Positions 44,001-56,000 of a stretch of DNA of 64,000 bases are shown in pieces. The DNA lies in NCBI RefSeq assembly GCF_001039355.2, contig NW_019775690.1, forward strand, positions 87,371 to 151,370, in the 5' to 3' direction. The notes beneath the pieces are model-generated. The model ran no database searches. It saw nothing but the letters and a program-made list of their open reading frames with translations, and was not told where the DNA came from. The translations under genes were made by a program, and so were the position numbers. How positions within the stretch are numbered: the first letter of the stretch is position 1; every line of letters begins with the position of its first letter. Origin of the DNA: Lingula anatina. Taxonomy: Eukaryota; Brachiopoda; Lingulata; Lingulida; Lingulidae.

Positions 44001-47000
44001 ATGAGCGTTAAAATAACTAATGCAAAAAGGTAGCTTTACGAGGTGGGGGAGACATTTGAAAGCATTGAGTAAGAGAAATGTAACTATAGACCATCAATGG
44101 ATATTTGTACTTTACCTCAGGTACCAGAGAGAAAGAGACGCGATATGAAAATACTATTGTGTAAATATATAGGTACCCTGTACTCATTGTCATATAGTTC
44201 CTGTCAGCATATGTTGATAACAAAAATTTATGTCAATCTTGAATGTTTCAGTAAGATTTAGAGAAGAATGCTTTCGATGTGTAAAATGATGAGAAGATCT
44301 GAAATACATGTTCTTTATGACAGTTAAAGAAATCGCAATTATACAATATTCTCCCAAATTAAGACATGCTTGATCAAGTTGCCTGCAGTAAAACGATTAA
44401 GTACAGGAAGTTAGTTGATCTCTAAAGAACTCACAAATCAGAAGAATTAAACCTGTGACCTGTATAACTAAAGAAATTTTCACATAAAAATTGAAAATGT
44501 CACCATTTAGACCCTTTGGAGCTTGTGTCAAAAGTAAATAGTGAAAAAAGAAAAAAAATTGTAGAAGGGTATAAGATCACCTTAGGTTAAGTGTAAGGTT
44601 ATGACCAAAAATAATTAAAGCAGTGCACTTTGTAGTGATATTATGTAAACTTAATGAATTGTTGAGAAGGGAATGTATCAGACCTCACAGGTGGGTTAAC
44701 TTTTGTCAGAGGTAGTGCAGGTAGTTTATGGGTTCATTCATTGAATAAGATCAGACGGAATGTGGTTATTTTCATATCTTCTGTGTTTTTGACACCAAAT
44801 GTTTTTTCATTTAAGGCAAAATGAATAAAAGTTACTTCATAATCCACTGAGGAACTTGTACAATACATTTTTGCTTTGTTCAATAATTGTAAATGTGGCA
44901 AGAGGGGGGGGGGGCAGAAATGTCATCAGCATGGTGCCACTTATGTGTGAATTTATAAAAACATCAAAATCCCTGCACTAGTATAGCATCAGGAAAAAAA
45001 TTAAGGTATAAAAAATGTATGCTTGTATAAAAGATAAATTGCATCAGTTGCATCGTTTGAATAATTTCTTATCGGTAAAATATTATTTCTATTTTCCAGT
45101 CATCTGGCTAGGAACCCTTTCATTTGTGACTGCAACCTACGCTGGCTGTCTAGTTATCTCCACACTCACCCCATTGAGACCAGTGGAGCCAGATGCGAGA
45201 CACCAGAGAGGATGCAGAGGAAGAAGATTGGTTCCATCAGACAGTCAAAGTTTAGGTGCAGAGGTGGGTATATATACTGGGCATATATGTTAAACCCAAA
45301 ACTTGAACAAGATAACTGTATTGACGTGAGTAGTGAATGGATGAAAATATTAAAATATAAGTAACAGCATTCTTTATCAGACATGCAGTCTGTATCTGAA
45401 CCTACTTTTAGGTGAATGAATACAAACAGAATGGCCTGCTTTAAAATTGGATGTCTAGGTGCCTGTACATGGCTTATAAGTTGTAAATGATTTGCCATTT
45501 TAATGTTTTACAAAAATTGCTACTCTATTTCAGGAGGTGAGGAGTATCGCACCAAGAATGCAGGAACGTGTATGGTAGACAAAGCATGTCCCACAGACTG
45601 TGAGTGTGATGGTGCCACTGTAGATTGCTCAGGCAGGATGCTTACTGCAATACCAGAGAACTTGCCCCTCTACACAGTAGAACTGTAAGTCATCAGTGAA
45701 AATGATATTGATCTTTACATGAGAAATATGATGTACATTTATGCAAAACTGATAATACTGGTAAGAGATTTTAAATGTTGAAAAAAAAACTATTCCTGAT
45801 CTAGGCCAGATTTTTATGTTGATTTTCCATTGTTTTTTTTTTCAGGATTCTTAGCAGCAATGATATCACAAGAATCCAAGCAAATGACTGGTTGAAGAAT
45901 TTGCCAAATTTACAGAAAATGTAAGTTTAAACCTTGTTGTTTGTATTTTTCAAAATTTAAAAACCACTTTCAAAATTAACAGCTTAGAGTGTAAGCTCTT
46001 CTACTGTCTTTTAATTGAATTTTCCTTGCCAAATGTAGATTTTATTCTCTTGGTTTTATTGTAGTGATTTGCGAGGTAACAAGATTGACAACATAGAAGA
46101 TGGTGCATTTGAAGGAGGTGATAGAGTTGAAGAATTGTAAGTTGAATTTTTCCTATAGTGAGGATTAACCTGGTAGCATGCACATCAGTTTTTTATGTAT
46201 GTTGTTATTTGTATTGAACAGTAATTTATCCTTTGTAAGTTCTTTGAGACAAAGATACAAAAAAGAAGTTGGATGTTTACTCCTTTAATATTTTCTTCAG
46301 ATTTCAAGAGCTTTGTTGTGTTACATATTTCAAGGGATAAATTTGTAAATTGCAGGCACATGACTGAAAACAGACTGACCCATCTGAATGCAAGAATGTT
46401 CTCTGGACTTCCAGCTTTGAAAACCTTGTAAGTTGATTTCAGAGTTGTATTTGTTATTGCAATATCCACCTTTAATTATCTTGTGTAAGTGACAGTGCTT
46501 TTGGTAGCAAAAAATTGCACCTTTATAAAGACATGAAAATTATTATTTATCAATTCCTTGTTTATCTCTCACATAGAAATATATATATATATATAATTTT
46601 TTCTTTAAAGGATGCTGAGGTCCAACAGAATTACATGTATAAACAATCAGACTTTTGTTAACATGCCAGAATTGCATATGTTGTAAGTATAAGTAGGCAT
46701 ATACAGTAAATATTTTTGTTCAATTTTTTCTATTGAAAAGTGCTACACCTTTAGATTATAATGATGTGTGTATGCATATGCTTGCATATGTGTGTGATAT
46801 TATCATGATTTGTAAAATTTATTTGTATCAGAACCAAAAAATGCATGTTACTCATTTGGATCAAATCAAAACAAATACCAGTAGATATTCCAAGTACCAA
46901 CAACCTTTGTTATATTGTGAAACTATAGTTGCAACATGTTTTTAACATTTTTAGGTCATTATATGAAAACCACATCCGATGTATTCAGCCAGGATCCTTT

Positions 47001-50000
47001 GACAAAATGCCTAATATTCAGACCCTGTAAGTTGCCTTTGGTAATCAGAATATGAATTTTAATTTAAATTTAATCTGTTTGGTTTACATATACATATTCT
47101 CCAGCCAAAATAAAATGTAGCTTATGCTCCCTAAGATAAAATGTTTAATTTCCATGTCTGCAAATCTTCCAATTAAGAAAAGTCCATTAATTTTGCCTTT
47201 CTGAAGATATCCAACAATAAAGATGGCAATGCATTTCTCTTGATTAGGAATCTTCTTGCCAACCCATTTGTGTGTAATTGTCATCTTGGCTGGTTGTCTA
47301 AGTGGTTGAAGGAACACACCCTGGCAACCGGAAACCCAAGGTGTGCCACTCCTCCAGACTTCAAGGACTTCCCCATACAAGCTCTCAGGCCTCAGGATTT
47401 CAAGTGTGAAGGTAAATTTACACAATAGCAGCAGTAGAATTATTTTTTCTCTGGTTATCAAATTAACAAAAACAAGCTGTACATTTTATACACTTTTATT
47501 GAGCCATATATAATTATGCCATTAACATTTGTATATAAGCTCCCCATGTTCCAATTAAATATACTTTTCTTCAGCATTGATCTCATGACTCTGAATCAAG
47601 TACTTGTATTTTCATGTGTAGTTTGTACTTTTAATTTGAAACTAAACATGTATTGCTAGTGCAACAAGACAGGGAGACAAATGAAGTTATTTGCAAGGCC
47701 TTCAAGTTAGGAAGCTGTTGTGGAGAAGGTGGCTTACAAGTTGTTCATGAAATTGTTCAGTGTTGTTGTTTGGCCCTTTATCTATGCATCATGTGTAGTT
47801 GGTTGTTGGTCATTGTTTTTTATTTTTATTTTGTCTGTCTTCACTGTATGTTGTGTAATTATATGCTTTCCCATTTTTCAGAACATAATGAATATAGTTG
47901 TCAACCTGGTCCTTCTGTTTGTTGTCCTACTGGTGCTTTAGAACTGCGTATGTATATTGTCAAGTTCTTTTCAGTTACCTTATTTTTGGCTCTTTATGTA
48001 TACCTGATATACTTTCAGATAATTATGTTACATAATGTTTTATTTAATGGCACTAAAAAAGTGAATGCATGGATGTTCTGAAATATCCAAAATAACTAAC
48101 AATATGAAAGTTTTATTTCATTTCATATAAAACTGCTTGAAAGAATCATTTAGCATTTAAGTTTCAAATTTGTTTAATTGTTCAAACTTAGTATTATTTT
48201 GAAAATAATTTGCCTTGTAGTTAATTTGTTTTAATGATTTTCCCACTTATGTTTTATGCAGATCCTAGATTTATGCCAGTCAGGTCCCGGTAAGTTCTGA
48301 AAAATTCAGTTTTTAAACATTAAAATATTTAACATTCTTTGTGATTTTTAGAAAATGAAGGTAACTGTGACCCGACCTCCCATTGCCCAGCCAAATGCAA
48401 ATGTCAAGGCACAATTGTAAGATGCAGTAGACAAGGCTTATCTGAGCTTCCTAGAGATATACCACTTGATACTACAGAACTGTAAGTATTATAATAATGT
48501 GTTACAGTTTAAAGGCTACAGAACAGCAGCTCAGTTATTTTTCGTGAAATAATTAATGCTTATTAAGTTCTTTTGAAATTTTATTCAGAGTTCATGCTCT
48601 CTATGCACCCTAAATATTCCAGTTATCAGCATAGAACTTTGTGAAAAGACAATCCCACTCTTTCATATAGAATGTCTAGCTTATTATATGTATGTAAATG
48701 TATTGTTTACTGTCACTACTGTTGAACTTTCTGCTTTTTGTAATGGCATGAACATGGCACTTTCTAAATGGTAATTGGGTTCCCTATATAAAATATACAC
48801 TATGATAATTAATTTGATGTTGTATCCTTTATCTGTACATAAATTTCAGTTTTCCCTCCATAAAACTAACTGCATGAAAAGTGTGTCATTTTGCTTACAC
48901 TTCTTTTCAATGTTTTGGCATAATGATTTGGGTCAAACTGTTGAAAAAAAAAATAAATAACAGAAGATCGAGTTTGCTGAGAAAAGAAATACATAGCTGA
49001 CAATTTTCATATTAAAGACTTATGAAGTAATCTACGAGGGGTTGTTTCATATATCTTTTATTTGAAAATTTTGTTCTTAGCACCTGTAAACTCACAAAAA
49101 GAAAGAAAGAAATATTATGGCTGTTTGGAGGGTAGTGATGACATATATGCATTTGCACAACCACATGTTTTTATCCAGGTACCTCGATGATAATAATATC
49201 CGGTCTATACCTTATTACATCCGCTCTCTTAAGAGGCTTGTTAGAGTGTAAGTAACCCCTGGCTTGTATTCCCTGCCACAGCTCCCAGCGTCATATATAA
49301 GAAGTCACGTAGATCAGATGCAGTGACACCCAATGCACATGCACACTTGCCTATGTTCCCTGCACATTGCACATATTATTTCATTTTCCTTCCAATGTTG
49401 CTTTATTCTTTTCCTATGCAATACTTTCCCATTTGTTTTGTTTGCTTTGTTTCCTGATTTGAGCTTAAAAGATTATTCTGATTCTGATTATACAAATCAT
49501 TTTGATATTTGGATATTTCTTTATTATTTTTTTTTACTGCTTTTACATTGGTTGGTTCTTTGTAGTTAAAATGCAAATTCAGTTTATGCTGTGTTTAGGT
49601 TTTTGCTGTGTTTTGTTTTTATGCTTTTTTTGTTTGAGTTTTTGGATCTGGGATTAAGTAATTTTCTGGTGGAAAGAGATCATGCATAAGATTCTAACAA
49701 ATAAAACACTTAATTAAAGTTAATATCATGAAAATCATTCATCCCACCACAGTGACTATCACACCATGAAGCTGAAAATCTACTGCAGCCTTCAATCATG
49801 CACATGTGCAACGATTTAGGTTGTCCTATCAGTAAATTGCTTTCTGTTTTCTTTGAAAAAAAACAACACATAACCTTATGATGACCAACAGGATCAAACA
49901 TAATTATCTTAATTGCGTGGCCTTTATTTCTTCACCAAAAATATTCAAAAATTGTGTTTATGGTCTTGGAAAAAAAAAACAAAAAAACAAAGCAACAAAT

Positions 50001-53000
50001 AAGTGTGAAAGTTTGCTTGGACAGCATTACTAGTAAGCAGGGATATCACAATTTGCTTTGCTTTTGTCCACAAATGTGACTCTGAACTGTGGCAGTGGAT
50101 ATTTAATTTGCAATAATTTGTTTACATGAATATTATTTCTCTTAAGTTCATATCAATCTAAAAGCATGTATTTGTTTTCACATCACTGTGTTAATTTTCT
50201 TTTGTTCATTTATTCTAAATGATTATTTTAATTAAAGCATGCATTTTTGTACTTCAATTTTGTTTTCTTCAGTTACTCTTGTAATTGTTTTTATCGTAAT
50301 AGCATGCTTTAAATCACCATTCACAAAACATTCCTTATGGTATTAGCATGCAGTTACATGTAGAGTATATACGCCACATTCCTGACAGGATCTTAATTAT
50401 ACAAAATTCTAATTGATATTTCCATATTTTAGTGACCTAAGCTATAATGAATTGCTGACACTCCCAGACACGGCATTTTCAAATTTAACAGAGTTGTCAA
50501 CACTGTAAGTACCTGATAATGTAGAAAAAGATCTTATTTATGGTTAAGACACAGTGTTTTAGTAGAAGCTTGAATCCAGGGTCCAATGCCAGGTATATGT
50601 ATCAATCAGATTCTGGAATGTTTAACGACTAACTGAACGTATTAGTCTCACCCTGAAACTTCCACTAGGTAATGACCTGGATGGACTGGTCATCTTATTC
50701 AGTGACATGGCTAGGAATAGTCTCCAGTACCAAGGTTTGAAGATATTTTCAAAACATTCTGCAAAAAATGTAAACGAAAAACTTCTGTAAATAAAAAAAT
50801 AATTTAAAATATTACCAGAAAGTGAACATGTATTTTTTGTAAAAACTGATAACAGTCATGAAAAAATACATATATTTCACTTTTTTAGGATTCTAAGTTA
50901 CAATAAGTTAAAATGTATCCAAAGCACCAGTTTTGCAGGACTGAAGAAACTGAGGATATTGTAAGTAACAAAATTAAAAATACTAACACATTTTGTGAAA
51001 ATATGTCTTTGTTTTGATTCCAATTAAAATGTGAAAAGTAACCATATGGTCCTGATTAGTTGTCTTAATTACCATAGTATCACAGTTTTAATCCTTCCTT
51101 TGAAAGATTATTTTCCAGTTCATAAGTTTTGCATTACCTGTGTCAACTGTAGATAATTCTTTTTAAAATATTTATTTTTGGCTCATATATCACTTAAATT
51201 TTAGGACTCTTCATGGAAATGATTTGTCAACAATTCCCTTTGGATCTTTTGATGATTTGAAAGCTCTGTCCCAAATGTAAGTACTGCTTTATAAAAACAT
51301 TGCTTAGCTTAACATTGCGTCCACATTTGAGTAGAAAGAAATTGTGCATTTGAAATCTATTTAAAGTCAGACTGTCTTACTCCGTAATGGAATGGTAAAT
51401 TCCTTCTATACATTTAATAAGGATAATGAATTTTCTTCGGTCTTCTAGTGGATCTTTTTTTCACGTCTTTCTGATGTGTATTTATCCACATGTGTATTTC
51501 AGAGCTATTGGTGGCAACCCTCTGTACTGTGACTGTCATCTGAAATGGTTTAGTGACTGGATCAAAAAGGAATACATAGAACCAGGTATTGCTTCCTGTG
51601 CTGGTCCTAACAGAATGAAGAACAAACTGGTCTTGACATCTCAGCCAAGAGATTTTGAGTGTTTAGGTGAGTTTTTGCATGAAATGACAAGGCTTTGATA
51701 GTTAAAACTTTATAGCAATATTAATGAAAGAAAAGTAAGAATTATTTACCTCATAATGTATATTAGGTAACAGAAATTAGTAGAAGCTTGATCTCTGAAT
51801 TACTGTTACAAATTCAGATTATTTTCTTATTTTACAATAACAAATGGCTGTCCATTCCTTCAAGAAAATGCTGACTTGAATGCTCTATTTTTTCTTTTGC
51901 AGAAAATCCTGACCCCCATGTGCTTTCTAAGTGCAACATTTGTTACACATACCCTTGCAAAAATGGAGCACAGTGTGAGTTAAGAGGATTTAATGACTAC
52001 AAGTGCACATGTCCTCAAGGTTTCCATGGCAAGAACTGTGAACAGGAGATAGATGCCTGCTTTGGAAATCCGTGTGCCAATGGAGGCAGTTGTAAGGTCT
52101 TGGACAAGTATGGCAGGTTTAGGTATGGGCATGTATTACTGAAATGTTGGCCTTAGACATTCAATCCTCTGTTTAAGCAAAAAGAGATCATATTGTTCAA
52201 CAGTCAAACTGTAATCAACTATCGCAATCAAACATAAACCATAACAAATTATCTTTTTTTGTAATCAAACGGAAAGTGCATTCTTGAATCTATATACAAT
52301 TTTTATCCTGATTCTATCCATTCTTAGCTGTCAGTGTGCACGTGGATTTGAAGGAGACCGCTGTGAGACTAATATCAACGACTGTGTGGTGAACGACTGT
52401 ACAAACAACTCAACATGTGTAGATATGGTTGAAGAGTACAAGTGCTTCTGTCCCCTGGGTTATTCCGGTTAGTTTTGCCTTACTAAGTAAATAATGGGAA
52501 ATCAGACTTTTGCAAACATTTTAAAATAAGTGTTATCATTTGTTTTAAGTATAAATAGTATCTGATATAAACTAATGCAAAAAGGGTCTAGTATGAGTTG
52601 GTAAGAAAAGTGGTGTTATAAAATGTGACCAGTGATCTGAAGATAGAGAGTATGTATTTTAAAAATATGGTCCTTGGTGTCGACTGTCTATTTTGCTTTT
52701 CAGGTCGTTACTGTGAGAAGAAAATAAATTTTTGTGATGATTACAATCCCTGTCAGAATGGTGCCATGTGTAAAGATCTTGAGGTAGACTACAGGTATGG
52801 TTGCATCTACATAGTTTGGAAATACACAATTTGATATTAAATAATTTAATGTCTACAGTTTTTTGGCATGTCACCTTTAAACGCACTTGTAAACAAATGC
52901 TAACTAGATTATGAACATGCCATGAATAATAATATGAATATACCACTTGGTATATTAAATTAAATAGGGGCCTACATATATATATATATGAAAACCTCTT

Positions 53001-56000
53001 TACCTGTATAGTGAATTAAATAAACTGAATTTCAGGTGTATTTGTCCACTGGGTTACTCTGGTAAAAACTGCTCTGAGAACATCAATGACTGTCCTTCCA
53101 ATATCTGTCAAAATGGTGCCACATGTGTCGATGGCCTGAACAGTTATTCCTGCATGTGTCGCGCTGGGTATACTGGAACATTTTGTGAGCTACCGCCATT
53201 AGAACAGAACGTGTATCCACAGAGCAGCGCCTGCCTGAATCATGACTGTAAGAACAATGGCATTTGCTTTCAACCTCCTGGCTCCAAGGAGTACGAGTGC
53301 AAGTGTGCTTCAGGTAATTAGATTCAAAATTTAGTGACATTGGGTTTTTGCATTGTCACTTGCGTAAAGATGGTAAAAAGTGAATGATTTCTGGAGACAC
53401 TTAAAATTAATTTTACCTGTGAGGCATGATGTTTATATTTTGATGTAGGGTAGAAACGTCATGTCTCACAGATATTAACTATTAGTTTCTTAAGAAGCAA
53501 TTCTTGTTTTTTAACCTATGTAAAAAGTATCCTAATATTGATAAAGGGCAGCAGCTTCCATGAAAATATTTTTTATCCTTTTCCTATATATGTTATTTAT
53601 GATTTACAATACATTAGCTGTTTTTATATAGTTGAAAAAGGTCAAAATGCAGACTTCATGTTCAGTTTCAACGTGATGCTTTCATCAAAGTTTTTCAAAC
53701 AAGATTGATGTATTTCTTTTAAGGTTTTGATGGCAAGAAATGTGAAAAGTTAACCAGCATCAGCTTCAAACAGAAGGACTCGTATATCCAATTCCCAGCT
53801 CTGGTTACAAAGCCCATGGCAAACATTACAATCGTCTTTGCAACAAGAGGCATGAGCGGCGTTCTACTCTACCACGGGTTAGACCAGCATGTTGCTGTGG
53901 AGATCTTCAGGGGTCGTCTGCGAACCAGCTTCGACATAGGCAACTACCCAGTGTCCACAATGTACAGTTATGAGACCATTAATGATGGAGACTTCCACAC
54001 AGTGGAGATGTTGATCATTAATAAGAACTTCACCATGAGAATTGACCATGGTCAATCCAGGTTTATTTTGAATGATGGGGATAAAAACAAGTTCACATTA
54101 GACGAGCCCCTCTATTTGGGAGGGCTGCCACCAGAGGTCAACAGCAGAGCATTCAAGAAATGGCACATCAGGAATGGGTCTAGTTTTGAAGGTACATACA
54201 GTGATAGTTATAGTAGAAGTGCACTTGGTGCCAAGATAATGTATAAATGATGCATGCAGTACTTTTTAAGAAGAAGAAATATTCGGATCTCTATATTGTT
54301 CTTCTGTTTCACTAGAATTCATGCCTTCAGCATTTTTATCTTAAACATTTAAGCACTTCAAATTTCAGAAGAATTTATTTTTACATGTAGTCAAAACATA
54401 ACTATCCAATTGTAAATTTCTAGGTTGCTACAGGAAAGTTTACATCAATGGCCGCCTCATCGACTTTGTAACTACCAAAGATTTGGTCCAGAACAAAGTG
54501 ACCCCAGGGTGCCCGGCACATGACAATCCAGACCCTTGTGTGCCTAACATGTGCAAGCATGGCAAGTGTCAACCCTTGAAGGGGATGAGCTTTAAGTGTA
54601 ACTGCCATAAAGGATGGTCTGGGACTTTATGTGATGAAGGTGAGTGTGTACTGCGGGACCACTAGGCGGAGTTTCTCTGTATCTTTTTTTAACAGTGTTT
54701 CATCTTCAAGCACTTGCATTATTTTTAAGATGCACATCTTTGATTTCAGCTGCCACTGTGTAATTTAGTTTGTAGTTTGATTTAGAGTCACTTTTCTGTT
54801 TAACATAGCATGGAGATATTAATTCTGATATTAATTAAGTTTCTGTCTACTGACCATATTGTATCCAAGCACTTCTGTGAAAAAGCATACATTTTCTTGT
54901 ATCTGGCAAATGTTCTTGAAAGACTTTAATTTGACCAATGTTGTGTATATACACTGCATTGGCTTAACACGTAACATTTCCTTGATTTGCACTAAATTCG
55001 AAAACTTGAGCAACACATCTTCTCTTATAATTGCACTTCCTAAAAGGAAATACGCAATTCTAATAATTTCTAACCTCTTTGTAACATCTTTTTACAGTAT
55101 GTTTCCAACTGATGCATAATTATATTTGTTGGTGAAAGAGATTCTGGTTTATCTTTATCTGTGCTTAGAGTTAGTATATGTGTAATTTGGCAAAAGGTTT
55201 CACTGAAGTGCTGGTACTCGACTTTTTATTGTTACTGTTAGTTGTAGCTTGGTGCAAACTTGAGTAATGCTTTTAATATTCTTAGTATATCATAGGTCAC
55301 TTCTTGGGTTCAAAACTTTTTCACCTTTTATTTATTTGGATAGCTGCTGGTACTTTAGTTATCATTTTAACCCTTTTCCCTCCTTGTTTTTGTCTCGTTC
55401 CAGCACCCTCATGTAATGCTGAGGCATTTTATGATCACTACACCGATCCAGAAACAGACTGCAAATCGCGGTCAAAAGTGAAACACAAACGGTGTACTGG
55501 AAATTGTGGATCATACTGTTGCCAACCCAGAAAAATTAAGACACGGAAAATACGAGTATTTTGTGCTGATGGTCGCAACTATGTGCGAGACATGCACGTG
55601 GTTCGGAAATGTGGCTGTAAACGTTGTTGAGGGGGACTCTTAACATCACAATTCATCATCAGAACTACCACAAAAAGCATAACCAAACAAGGGGAGGTTG
55701 CTTCTCTCTACAGCAGCCTTAACACATTGTGTATTTGACCCATGTTCTGATTATTTCAGAAACAAAATGCAAAGCAGTGAAACAGGTCTCCGAGTACACG
55801 AATCCAGTCACGGGCTGTAAGTCACGCAAGAAAATCAAGCAAAAGTTTTGCACGGGGGCGTGTGGGAATAGCTGCTGCACTCCAGTCAAAATCAAGAACC
55901 GCAAAATCCGTGTGTTCTGTAAAGATGGCAGCTCACACGTTGAGCACATACAGGTGGTAAGGAGGTGTGGATGTAAGACTTGTGCAGAGAGGCCTGCAGT

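Noticed and set aside
32592-45099. Search for a Slit-hosted miR-218-type microRNA in the introns (found only a GTGCTTGAT stretch near 39,390)
   Set aside because: The seed differs (aagtgctt rather than ttgtgctt) and the only local pairing is a 6-8 bp mini-hairpin, not a precursor-length fold.
47653-48081. 142-codon hydrophobic open frame
   Set aside because: As a whole it looks like T-rich intron read-through. Only the splice-bounded sub-blocks are reported as candidates.
52659-53340. Minus-strand cysteine/histidine-rich frames over the EGF exons
   Set aside because: Complement of the cysteine-codon-rich EGF exons; no splice structure.
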